This document shows, piece by piece, positions 35,235 to 43,032 of a DNA stretch of 51,994 bases (its first letter is position 1; each line of letters opens with the position of its first letter). Source of the stretch: an uncultured Bacteroidales bacterium (GTDB lineage: Bacteria; Bacteroidota; Bacteroidia; Bacteroidales; P3); NCBI GenBank assembly GCA_947168665.1, contig CAMVMX010000019.1, forward strand, positions 1 through 51,994, read 5' to 3'. A program made the position numbers and the translations under genes. A model generated the notes under the pieces. That model had not been told where the DNA came from, ran no database searches, and saw nothing but the letters and a program-made list of their open reading frames with translations.

Positions 35235-35498
35235 CTAATAAACTTTTATCCGCGCTGCTTGTTGTGCTGTAATCTTTTCGAAAGACAGCTTTCCCCGGAG
35301 AGAATCGTTTCCAAAATCTTCCAAGTATCGTCCAATGGACGCATTGAGGAACATCGATGGGAGGCTGTCTACTCCCTCCATATTCAGCACGACTCGTTCG
35401 TTTGCCTCCACGCTGTCCTTCATCATCTCAAATAGGGCATCGCCAGCCTCAGGATAATTCCTGCCTTCCAGAAGTGACTTTATATCAACTTTACACAT
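35235..35498 (-). CDS. Small STAS-like (DUF4325) protein
   Basis: An 87-residue protein. VDIKSLLEGRNYPEAGDALF, then VVLNMEGVDSLPSMFLNASI and GRYLEDFGNDSLRGKLSF fit the STAS-like DUF4325 family, in which 'V-LDF-GV--I-SSFLNE-FG' is the core. STAS domains usually act in partner binding. No partner (anti-sigma factor or ATPase) is adjacent. A possible promoter element (TATCTTTG, minus strand, 35698-35705) lies 200 bases upstream. Confidence 0.7.
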   Translation of the reverse strand: MCKVDIKSLLEGRNYPEAGDALFEMMKDSVEANERVVLNMEGVDSLPSMFLNASIGRYLEDFGNDSLRGKLSFEKITAQQAARIKVY

Positions 35499-36019
35499 AA
35501 CAAATTATATTTCAAACACATCAACAATTTCTTCATTCTCAAAATGAGACAACGTAAGTCCATAGTATAACAGTGTACCTTTAAAACAATATGATATGTT
35601 CCTGTTGCTCCATTTTTTTTCTTTTAACGAGCCAATTTAATAATTATTGCGCCAGAAACAAAAAATACCTGCCTGTAGACTCAACCCCAATCTCCTGCAA
35701 AGATAACAGGAAAAGTCCGGACCGCAACCGTTCTGTCCTGAGGGCCTATCCTCTGGCCAGCCGTTCCCTCCTTGACTTCCCGCAACCCGGCGGGACCGCC
35801 GCAGAATGTGCCATGAGGTAAAAAGTGAAATATTTTCCGCCATTTGTCCAATAATAAAAAGAACCATCCTGTGTTATATTGAAGATTTACAGATGGGCGC
35901 CCATGCATGAGTCCAAACCTTCCGGCCTTTTCACAAGGCCACAAACAGAACGATGCGACATCCCTGCAGTCTGCACGGGCAACCCTATCGGACAACACCT
36001 TGAACAAAAAGTACAAACA
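35499..36019. other. Divergent intergenic region
   Basis: No gene seen. It holds the minus-strand TATCTTTG element at 35698-35705 and the leader of the plus-strand lipoprotein gene. An in-frame extension of that gene back to 35879 lacks a signal peptide and is not credible as coding. Confidence 0.4.
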
Positions 36020-37135
36020 ATGAAGAACATAACACTTATCGTCACCTTCGCCGGACTGCTGATACTCTCCGCCTGCGGAGGCAAGAACCCCTCAACTGTA
36101 AAAGACATGAACAAACTCAGTTTCAACCCGCAGCAGGCCGCCGCCATGTCGGCCATCGCCTGCCACGAAGCCCGTGGCGACCAATCGTCGCTGGCTCTCG
36201 CCCTCGACAAAGGCCTCCAAGCCGGACTCACCGTCAACCAACTCAAAGAGGCCCTCTCACAACTCTATGCCTACACTGGCTTCCCCCGCTCGCTCAATGC
36301 CCTCGGCACCCTGCAGAAAGTCATCGAGCAGCGCAATTCCGCCGGCCTCGCCACCGTCGAAGGCCCCGAATCCTCTCCCCTGCCCCACGGCTACGACGCC
36401 CTGCGGCAAGGCACCGACGTGCAGACTGCCCTCTCTGGGCAACCCTTTGACTATACCTTCTGTCCCTCCGAGGACTACTACCTCAAAGCCCACCTCTTCG
36501 GCGACATCTTTGCCCGCGACGTGCTGACCCACGCCGACCGCGAGCTGGTCACCGTCAGCGCGCTGAGCGGGCTGGAAGGAGTGATGCCCCAACTCACCGC
36601 CCACGTCCGCGGAGCGCTGAATATGGGAGTCACCGACGTACAGCTGGCCGCCATCCCCGATGCCCTGCGGTCCGCCGGACTCACCGCCGAAGCCGCCCGT
36701 TGCCAAGCCGCCATCACGGTAGTGAACGGGGGACAAAGCATTGTCTCGCCCTCCTCCTGGCCCCTGGGCGACAGCAACACCGCCTACGCGCAGTACTTCA
36801 TCGGGCAGAGCTACCTGGCCCTCCTCGACCCCCAGAGCGGCCTCTGCAACGTCACCTTCGAACCCGGCTGCCGCAACAACTGGCACATCCACCACGGGGC
36901 CGTGCAGATGCTCATCTGCGTCAGCGGCCGCGGATGGTACCAGGAGTGGGGCAAAGAAGCCGTCGAACTGAAACCCGGTGTCACCATCGCCATCCCCGAA
37001 GGGGTCAAACACTGGCACGGCGCCGCCGCCGACAGCTGGATGCAGCACCTCACCTACCATGCCAACGCCCGGCCCGGCAACACCAACGAATGGCTCGAAC
37101 CCGTCACCGACGAGGTATACAACCGCTTGAAATAA
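36020..37135 (+). CDS. Lipoprotein with two carboxymuconolactone decarboxylase-like domains and a cupin
   Basis: A 371-residue protein; ATG 36020 gives a clean lipoprotein signal (MKNITLIVTFAGLLILSACG). After it come two CMD-like repeats: LDKGLQAGLTVNQLKEALSQ ... YTGFPRSLNALGTL, and LKAHLFGDIFARDVLTHADR ... ELVTVSALSGLEGVMPQLTA with HVRGALNMGVTDVQLAAI. The last 110 residues form a cupin (TFEPGCRNNWHIHHGAVQML, GRGWYQEWGKEAVELKPGVT, GVKHWHGA) with a His set suited to bind a metal. Cytosolic CMD-cupin proteins are frequent; an exported, lipid-anchored one is less usual. It is 14 bases from the exported amidohydrolase and likely works with it. The substrate is unknown. Confidence 0.85.
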   Translation: MKNITLIVTFAGLLILSACGGKNPSTVKDMNKLSFNPQQAAAMSAIACHEARGDQSSLALALDKGLQAGLTVNQLKEALSQLYAYTGFPRSLNALGTLQKVIEQRNSAGLATVEGPESSPLPHGYDALRQGTDVQTALSGQPFDYTFCPSEDYYLKAHLFGDIFARDVLTHADRELVTVSALSGLEGVMPQLTAHVRGALNMGVTDVQLAAIPDALRSAGLTAEAARCQAAITVVNGGQSIVSPSSWPLGDSNTAYAQYFIGQSYLALLDPQSGLCNVTFEPGCRNNWHIHHGAVQMLICVSGRGWYQEWGKEAVELKPGVTIAIPEGVKHWHGAAADSWMQHLTYHANARPGNTNEWLEPVTDEVYNRLK

Positions 37136-37149
37136 ACAATAAACGCCCT

Positions 37150-38568
37150 ATGCGCCAACTTATCCCTTTCCTGACACTTATGGCATTCCTTACCTCCGCC
37201 ACCGCCCAAATCGATGTCCACAGCCACATCGTCACGCCCTCCTACCTGGCTGCGCTCCAAAAGCACAACGCCCTCATGGACGAAGGCTTCCCCATCCCCG
37301 CATGGGATGCCGGGCAGCACCTCGCCTTCATGGACCGCGCGGGCATACAGACCTCCGTCCTCACCATGCCCGCCCCGCAGCCCTGGTTCGGCGATGCCGC
37401 CGAGAGTGCCGCCGTCTGCCGCTCCGTGAACGAAGAGTGCGCCATGCTCAAAGCCCGCCACCCCGGCCGCTTCCTGTTCTGCGCCGCGCTACCCCTGCCC
37501 GACGTGGATGCCGCCATCGCAGAAGCCCGTTATGCCCTCGACGTGCTGGGGGCCGACGGGGTGAAACTGGCCACCAATGCCTACGGCCAATATCTGGGCG
37601 ACCCCGCCCTCGAACCCCTCATGGACTTTCTCAACCAACGCGGAGCCGTTATCATCATCCACCCCCACAAGCCCTCGGCCGTAAACGAAAGCCTCACTGC
37701 CGCCGTGCCCCTGGCCAGTTACGAATACCTGGCCGAAACCTCGCGCGCCATCCTCAACATGATAGCCCACAATGTGCTTGGCCGCCATCCCCGGCTGCGC
37801 GTGGTGGTGCCCCACTGCGGCTCGTTCCTGCCCACTGCCCTGCCCCGCTTCCGCTCCCTTCTGCCCGTCATGGTCAAGCAGGGCATCATGCAGCCCGTTG
37901 ATGTCGACGCCCAGCTCTCGCAGCTCTATTTCGACCTGGCCGGCGCCCCGACCGACGACATCCTCGACATGCTCCTCACCATCGCCCAGCCCTCCCACCT
38001 CCTCTACGGCAGCGACTACCCCTACGTGGCCGAACCCGTGCTGGAGGCCGGCAAGAAAGCTCTCGCCGCCCGGCTGGCCCTCCACGGCCTCGACCCCGAC
38101 GACATCTTCTCCAACAACGCCCGCCGCCTGTTTGGCGAGGCTGTCCCCCTCAGCCAGCAGGGCGGACGCATCACCCGGCTGGCACAGATTGATGTCCACC
38201 CCGCCATGCTCGACGACTACATGCGCCACGCCCGCGAAGTGGGCAACGCCAGCATGGACACCGAACCCGGCGTCATGGCGCTCATCTCCATGCAGGACAA
38301 GGCCGACCCCGCCCGCATCTACATCCTCGAAATCTATGCCGACACCGCAGCCTACCAGCACCACATCCAGACCCCCCACTTCCTGCACTACAAAGAAGCC
38401 ACCGCCTCAATGGTGCGCAGCCTCCGCCTTATCGACACCACCCCCCCTGGTACCCCTCCGCATCAAACGGCAGTAACACCCGCCGCCCCCGTGTCCGGGA
38501 GGCCGGCACACTGCGCACTCCCGCCTTGTCTCAAGGCGACCTCTAAAAATTGCCCTGAAAGGACATAA
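37150..38568 (+). CDS. Exported amidohydrolase fused to a monooxygenase-fold (ABM) domain
   Basis: A 472-residue protein with signal peptide MRQLIPFLTLMAFLTSATA. The mature part starts directly with the metal-binding IDVHSHIVTPSYL and has the ACMSD/amidohydrolase-2 pattern: HLAFMDRAGIQTSVLTMP, DGVKLATNAYGQYLGDPALE, IIIHPHKPS, VVVPHCGSFLP and LLYGSDYPYV, ending in FSNNARRLF. Residues from about 345 form an antibiotic-biosynthesis-monooxygenase-like domain (LAQIDVHPAMLDDYMRHARE, YILEIYADTAAYQHHIQTPH). The last 40 residues look like a frame artefact: a C7 run at 38441-38447 precedes them, and a one-base shift there would stop at 38476 after PLVPLRIKRQ. Possible roles are decarboxylation or hydrolysis of a ring-derived acid outside the cytoplasm. 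Confidence 0.82.
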   Translation: MRQLIPFLTLMAFLTSATAQIDVHSHIVTPSYLAALQKHNALMDEGFPIPAWDAGQHLAFMDRAGIQTSVLTMPAPQPWFGDAAESAAVCRSVNEECAMLKARHPGRFLFCAALPLPDVDAAIAEARYALDVLGADGVKLATNAYGQYLGDPALEPLMDFLNQRGAVIIIHPHKPSAVNESLTAAVPLASYEYLAETSRAILNMIAHNVLGRHPRLRVVVPHCGSFLPTALPRFRSLLPVMVKQGIMQPVDVDAQLSQLYFDLAGAPTDDILDMLLTIAQPSHLLYGSDYPYVAEPVLEAGKKALAARLALHGLDPDDIFSNNARRLFGEAVPLSQQGGRITRLAQIDVHPAMLDDYMRHAREVGNASMDTEPGVMALISMQDKADPARIYILEIYADTAAYQHHIQTPHFLHYKEATASMVRSLRLIDTTPPGTPPHQTAVTPAAPVSGRPAHCALPPCLKATSKNCPERT

Positions 38569-38696
38569 ACACATTTAGCCCAATGGCAACACCTTGGGCA
38601 ATCAGTGCGATACAAATAACGCCCCGTAGGGGCAAAACCTTAAAACCGGACTTTTAGAGACTGCCTCAATATTCCACAGTGTCGATTATTTTTAGT

Positions 38697-38704
38697 ATCT
38701 TTGC
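38697..38704 (+). promoter_or_regulatory. -7 promoter element for the flavodoxin-like gene
   Basis: TATCTTTG, followed by GCAACCC, 25 bases upstream of the ATG. No clear -33 box. Confidence 0.55.
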
Positions 38705-38728
38705 AACCCAAACACAACAACACACATC

Positions 38729-39262
38729 ATGAAGAAAGTACTCATAATCTGTGGCAGTCCGCGCAAAGAGGGCAACAGCGACCTCCTCGCAGCCCAGTTT
38801 GCACGCGGCGCCGAAGAAAGCGGCCACCAAGTGGAAACCGTCTACCTCCGCAACCTGAAAATCAACTACTGCATCGGCTGCCTGGCTTGCCAGCGCACAG
38901 GCCGCTGTTTCCAGCAGGACGATGCCAACAGCCTACTCCCCAAAATGATGGAGGCCGACGTGATTTGCTTCTCCTGCCCTGTCTACTACTACTCCGTCAG
39001 CGGCCAGATGAAAGTGTTCCTCGACCGCATGAACCCCCTCTACGGCCACCTGGCCCATAAAGACTTCTACTACATGGTCACCGCCCAGGACGAGAGCCAC
39101 ACCCAGCTGGACCGCGCCATCGACGCCCTCGAAGGCTTTGCCGACTGCTTCGACGACATTCGCCGCTGCGGCCGCGTCTACGGCGGCGGGGCGGTGGACA
39201 AAGGCGACATCCTCAACCTCCCTGCCTGTCAGGAAGCCTACAACATGGGGCGCAACCTCTGA
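38729..39262 (+). CDS. Flavodoxin-fold NAD(P)H oxidoreductase
   Basis: A 177-residue FMN protein of the NADPH-dependent FMN reductase type. VLIICGSPRKEGNSDLLAAQ binds the FMN phosphate; NYCIGCLACQRTGRCFQQDD carries the four-Cys pattern of the iron-sulfur flavoprotein/'multimeric flavodoxin' group; FSCPVYYYSVSGQMKVFLDR closes the flavin site. It probably reduces quinones or nitro/aromatic compounds. It starts a plus-strand series with an acetyltransferase and an HxlR regulator; a perfect 21-bp inverted repeat follows it. Confidence 0.9.
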   Translation: MKKVLIICGSPRKEGNSDLLAAQFARGAEESGHQVETVYLRNLKINYCIGCLACQRTGRCFQQDDANSLLPKMMEADVICFSCPVYYYSVSGQMKVFLDRMNPLYGHLAHKDFYYMVTAQDESHTQLDRAIDALEGFADCFDDIRRCGRVYGGGAVDKGDILNLPACQEAYNMGRNL

Positions 39263-39268
39263 CCTCCG

Positions 39269-39315
39269 GGCCGTCGTGTCAGGCCCGCCAGCCCGGCGGG
39301 CCTGACACGACGGCC
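39269..39315. terminator. 21-bp perfect inverted repeat between genes
   Basis: Arms GGCCGTCGTGTCAGGCCCGCC and its exact complement, with a 5-base loop. It starts 7 bases after the flavodoxin gene stop and ends 53 bases before the next start. No T-run follows, so this may be a strong mRNA-stabilising or REP-like hairpin rather than a classical terminator. Confidence 0.55.
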
Positions 39316-39368
39316 ACCTACCGGCCGCTCAGATACACCCACACAACATCAACCCAACCCGCAACAAC

Positions 39369-39920
39369 ATGAGCAATCCCAAACCCACCGGAAAAGACTA
39401 CGTAGGTAGTGACAGCCTCTACAACGACGTGCAGCGCACCATGCGGCTGGCCGCCGAGATGAACAGCGGCTGGCACTCCGACGACGAAGTGCGCCGCTAC
39501 ATGAGCCAAATCACCGGCCGCCAAGTGCCGCCCACCCTCCGCATCTTCACCCCCTTCCACATCAACTACGGCCTCAGCACCTCTTTCGGCGACGACAGCT
39601 TCGTCAATTTCGGCTGCACCTTCTTGGCCCTGGGGGGCATCACCATCGAGGACGGCGTGTTCATCGGCCCGCACTGCGTGCTGGCCACCGAATACCACCC
39701 CGAAGACCCCGCCCGGCGCCACGCGCTGCTCACCAAACCCATCGTCGTGAAAAGCAACGCCTGGCTGGGGGCCGACGTGAAAGTGCTGGCCGGCGTCACC
39801 ATCGGCCGGAACGCCATCGTGGCCGCCGGAAGCGTGGTGACGAAGGATGTGCCGGACAACATGGTAGTGGCCGGAAGCCCCGCCCGCATCATCCGCCCCA
39901 TCGACCCCTCACGCGGCTGA
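39369..39920 (+). CDS. Hexapeptide-repeat O-acetyltransferase (maltose/galactoside type)
   Basis: A 183-residue acyltransferase of the left-handed beta-helix fold. An N-terminal helical cap (SDSLYNDVQRTMRLAAEMNS-like) is followed by FHINYGLSTSFGDDSFVNFG, GITIEDGVFIGPHCVLATEY and WLGADVKVLAGVTIGRNAIV with AAGSVVTKDVPDNMVVAGSP. It should transfer acetyl from acetyl-CoA to a sugar or other hydroxyl. The active-site His in IGPHCVL is present. Neighbouring the HxlR regulator gene by 22 bases. Confidence 0.9.
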   Translation: MSNPKPTGKDYVGSDSLYNDVQRTMRLAAEMNSGWHSDDEVRRYMSQITGRQVPPTLRIFTPFHINYGLSTSFGDDSFVNFGCTFLALGGITIEDGVFIGPHCVLATEYHPEDPARRHALLTKPIVVKSNAWLGADVKVLAGVTIGRNAIVAAGSVVTKDVPDNMVVAGSPARIIRPIDPSRG

Positions 39921-39942
39921 CCCATCCACACCCACCATCCCC

Positions 39943-40308
39943 ATGACAAACAACGACAACTTCATCGCCAGCATAAAAGGGAAGAACCACACTGAACTCT
40001 GCCGCGAGGTGCTGGCCATCGGCGACATGATGGACGTGCTGCGCGCCAAATGGACCATAGAGATTCTGACGGCCATCGTGTGCGGCAACGAACACTTCGG
40101 CGAAATCCTGAATGCCATCCCTGCTTTGAGCGACAAGGTGCTGGCCGACCGCCTGCGGCAGCTGACAGCCGACCGCATAGTGCGCCGCTGCGAGCTGCCC
40201 TCACCCCACTACAGCCTCACCGACCACGGGCGCGACCTATTTGCAGTAGTCTACCGCATGGCAGACTGGGGGCTGCAGCACCGCCGCCTACTGCTCGAAA
40301 GCCACTAA
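39943..40308 (+). CDS. HxlR family transcriptional regulator
   Basis: A 121-residue winged-helix regulator. Family pattern: MMDVLRAKWTIEILTAIVCG, HFGEILNAIPALSDKVLADR, LRQLTADRIVRRCELPSPHY and SLTDHGRDLFAVVYRMADWG. HxlR proteins often respond to aldehydes or quinones and control nearby redox genes. This one could control the acetyltransferase and flavodoxin-like genes; it lacks the single N-terminal Cys position I would expect from the classical aldehyde sensor, though there is a Cys in HTELCREVL. Confidence 0.88.
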   Translation: MTNNDNFIASIKGKNHTELCREVLAIGDMMDVLRAKWTIEILTAIVCGNEHFGEILNAIPALSDKVLADRLRQLTADRIVRRCELPSPHYSLTDHGRDLFAVVYRMADWGLQHRRLLLESH

Positions 40309-40451
40309 GCCACTACTGATTATTCAGAAGTACAAACCTCCTGGATTGCCCCAGTCGCCTCTCGGCAAACCCGCGCCACTCGTACTCTGGACTACCGGGG
40401 TGGGACACTAACCAAACGGTAAGCCGAAGCCCTCAAACGAAAAAACAGCCG

Positions 40452-40459
40452 TATCTTTG
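40452..40459 (+). promoter_or_regulatory. -7 promoter element for the radical SAM gene
   Basis: TATCTTTG followed by GCATCC, 27 bases upstream of the ATG. Confidence 0.55.
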
Positions 40460-40485
40460 CATCCAAAAAGAAAGGACACAAAGAC

Positions 40486-41361
40486 ATGCATCTCACTGAA
40501 CCTGTTTATCGTAACCCCTATTGGCCCACATTTCCGCTCATCCAGATTACGCAGGGCTGCACCCACAACAGCTGCAAATTCTGCACCATGTACCGCGACG
40601 TGCCGTTCCGCATGATGCCCCTGGAATGGATTGAGGCGGACTTACAGGAAATCCGCTCCGTGGCCCCGGACGCCAAAACCATCCAACTGCTCAGCGCCAA
40701 CCCCATGGCACTCTCCTTCGACCGCCTAATGCCGCGGCTGGAGCTGATACGCAAATACCTGCCACGGCTGGAACACATGTACACCTGCACCCGCGTCACC
40801 GACATCGCGGGCAAGAGCATCGGGCAGCTGCGCGCCCTGCGCGAAGTGGGCCTCAACGAAATATCGCTGGGCGTAGAGAGCGGCGACGACTGGACCCTGC
40901 AACGCATCAACAAAGGCTACTCCGCGCAGGACATCATCACCCAGTGCCACAAGCTGGAGGAGGCCGGCATCGCCTATTGGGTAACCTTCCTCAACGGCGT
41001 GGCGGGCCGCGAACACAGCCTCGACCACGCCGTGCACAGCGCCGAAGTCTTCAACCAATGCCACCCGATGCTGGTGGGCACCGGCGGCCTCACCCTCTTC
41101 CCCGGCACCCCACTGCTGGACGAGGCCCAGCGCGGCGAGTTCTCCCCGCTCACCGAGCGCGAGCTGATCGAGGAGCTGCACACCTTTGTGCAAACCCTCT
41201 CCTGCGACTGCCTCTTCAACACCCATCACACCTCGTCGCTCAACCTCACCGGCCCCTTCCTCCCCCGCAAACAGCAGATTCTCGACGCCCTGCAAGACGC
41301 CATCGACCACGCCGACCTCGATGCCCTGGCCGCCCGCCGCGCCAGCAAACGGGGACTGTGA
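40486..41361 (+). CDS. Radical SAM protein
   Basis: A 291-residue Elp3/MiaB-like radical SAM enzyme. The cluster motif is GCTHNSCKFCTMY, with spacing C-x4-C-x2-C rather than the usual C-x3-C-x2-C; this spacing is seen in a family with the same 'CTHN.C.FC.MY' motif. Further on: TIQLLSANPMALSFDRLMPR, CTRVTDIAGKSIGQLRALRE, GLNEISLGVESGDDWTLQRI, NKGYSAQDIITQCHKLEEAG. A compact protein without a SPASM or TRAM extension. The reaction is unknown. It is a single gene with its own promoter. Confidence 0.88.
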   Translation: MHLTEPVYRNPYWPTFPLIQITQGCTHNSCKFCTMYRDVPFRMMPLEWIEADLQEIRSVAPDAKTIQLLSANPMALSFDRLMPRLELIRKYLPRLEHMYTCTRVTDIAGKSIGQLRALREVGLNEISLGVESGDDWTLQRINKGYSAQDIITQCHKLEEAGIAYWVTFLNGVAGREHSLDHAVHSAEVFNQCHPMLVGTGGLTLFPGTPLLDEAQRGEFSPLTERELIEELHTFVQTLSCDCLFNTHHTSSLNLTGPFLPRKQQILDALQDAIDHADLDALAARRASKRGL

Positions 41362-41517
41362 CAACAGCCTATACCCGGCACCAACAGCCCTGGACCAGAA
41401 GGTTCAGGGCTTCTCTATTACGACAAGGAGCGGAAGCCGAACACAAAGACCGCGCCAAACCCGCATTTTTTTACCCCACCGATACAATATAAATAACGCC
41501 AACCCGTTATTGCGGAC

Positions 41518-42945
41518 ATGATGACACACAAAACAGCCAAAATCGCAGTCCTCCTTCTGCTGGCCCTCCTCGTGGCCCTCCCCGCGCAAGCCCGCAAGAA
41601 AAAACAATACGAAATCACCCTCACCATCCGCGGCGGAGCCGACACCGTGATGTACCTGGGCCACTACTACGCCAAAGGCAACGACGTGGTCGACACCGCC
41701 ATCCGCGACAAGAAAGGCCGCTTCGTCTTCTCCGGCACCGACACCCTCCCCGCCGGCCTCTACTTCTTCGCCAACCCGCGCGGCATGTACGTCGAATTCG
41801 TCGTCTACAACGAAAAACCCTTCTTCACCTTCGAGACCGACCAGCGCAACTGGACCACCGAAATGAAAATCAAAGGCAGCCCCCAAAACGACTTCCTCTT
41901 CCAGTTCCACCGCATCGACTACACCTTCTCGCAAGACCTCGAGCAGAAAAACGCCACCATGGACTCCGCCCAGTTCGCCCGCTACCGCTACAGCAAACTC
42001 CTCGAACTCGACAGCATCAAAATGGACTTCATCAGCCGCCGCCCCGACATGTTCCTCTCCAAAATGATGCTCGCCTCCAAAGAAGTCGAGCCTCCCCTCC
42101 TCGGCCCCGACGGCGACTCCCTCACTCTCGACCAGCGCCGCGACTACTACCTCGAACACTACTTCGACAACATCATGCTCAACGACAACGCCATCGTCCG
42201 CACCCCCAAAGCCGTCTTCTACGACCGCATCAACAACTTCTACGACAACGTCCTCAAATACGCTCCGCCCGAAACCATCATCCGCTACATGGACCCCATG
42301 CTCGACCGCGCCAAAAGCGCCCCCGACGTGTTCAAATACCTCGTCATGCACCTCACCCAAAAATACCTCCAGAGCAACGTCATGATCTACGACCAAGTCT
42401 ACGTCCACCTCGTCAAAAAATACTACGCCTCCGGCGACAACTTCTGGTCCTCCCCCTCCTCCATCGACAAAGAACTGCAGCGCGCCACCAAATGGGAACG
42501 CCTCCTCATCGGGCACGAAGCCCCCGAACTCATCCTCTTCGACACCCTCCACATCCCCCACTCACTCCACGCCTTCCCCCACAAATGGAAACTCCTCATC
42601 TTCTGGTCGCCTAACTGCGGCCACTGCAAACACATCATCCCCGCCGTCTACAAAGTGTTCGAAAAATACACCACCCAATACGACATCGGCGCCTTCACCA
42701 TCCTCAGCGACCCCGACGACAAGACCCGCGCCGAATGGCACGCCTTCATGGCCGAACACCACATGGACAGCCCCGCCTGGCTCTGCCTCGACGGCGGCGA
42801 AGCCAACGTCGACTGGCACGACGTCTACGACATCACCTCCACCCCCCAAATCTACCTCATCGACGAAAACAACATCATCCAAGCCAAAAAACTGGGCGAA
42901 GAAACCGCCGAGCGCATCATAACCGCCATCTGCGGCCAACAATAA
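41518..42945 (+). CDS. Exported thioredoxin-fold protein (TlpA-like)
   Basis: A 475-residue protein with signal peptide ending LLALLVALPAQA. Residues 30-130 are a beta-rich DUF4369-type domain common in Bacteroidota TlpA proteins (YEITLTIRGGADTVMYLGHY, GTDTLPAGLYFFA). The middle is helical, DUF5106-like. The last 140 residues are a thioredoxin fold with active site FWSPNCGHCKHI (CGHC) and cis-Pro loop ITSTPQIYLIDENN. It likely acts as a periplasmic thiol-disulfide reductase. Codon third positions are strongly C-biased. An AT-rich repeat separates it from the M3 peptidase gene. Confidence 0.87.
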   Translation: MMTHKTAKIAVLLLLALLVALPAQARKKKQYEITLTIRGGADTVMYLGHYYAKGNDVVDTAIRDKKGRFVFSGTDTLPAGLYFFANPRGMYVEFVVYNEKPFFTFETDQRNWTTEMKIKGSPQNDFLFQFHRIDYTFSQDLEQKNATMDSAQFARYRYSKLLELDSIKMDFISRRPDMFLSKMMLASKEVEPPLLGPDGDSLTLDQRRDYYLEHYFDNIMLNDNAIVRTPKAVFYDRINNFYDNVLKYAPPETIIRYMDPMLDRAKSAPDVFKYLVMHLTQKYLQSNVMIYDQVYVHLVKKYYASGDNFWSSPSSIDKELQRATKWERLLIGHEAPELILFDTLHIPHSLHAFPHKWKLLIFWSPNCGHCKHIIPAVYKVFEKYTTQYDIGAFTILSDPDDKTRAEWHAFMAEHHMDSPAWLCLDGGEANVDWHDVYDITSTPQIYLIDENNIIQAKKLGEETAERIITAICGQQ

Positions 42946-42952
42946 CATTCCC

Positions 42953-43014
42953 AAATTAACACATTAACACATTCCCACATTAACACATTAACACATTAAC
43001 ACATTCAAGCATTC
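42953..43014. repeat. AT-rich 8-bp tandem repeat (ATTAACAC)
   Basis: Period-8 copies of ATTAACAC with variants (AACACATTCCC, ACACATTCAAG) between the thioredoxin-fold gene and the M3 peptidase. A similar stretch lies upstream of the 5'-nucleotidase gene (11755-11792). It may be a promoter-region spacer; length changes could tune expression, but that is a guess. Confidence 0.6.
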
Positions 43015-43032
43015 AAAAATAAATCCCACCGC

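Noticed and set aside
41404..42561. 385-residue open frame opposite the thioredoxin-fold gene
   Set aside because: Same artefact; Val/Glu/Gly/Phe-rich with no recognisable fold.
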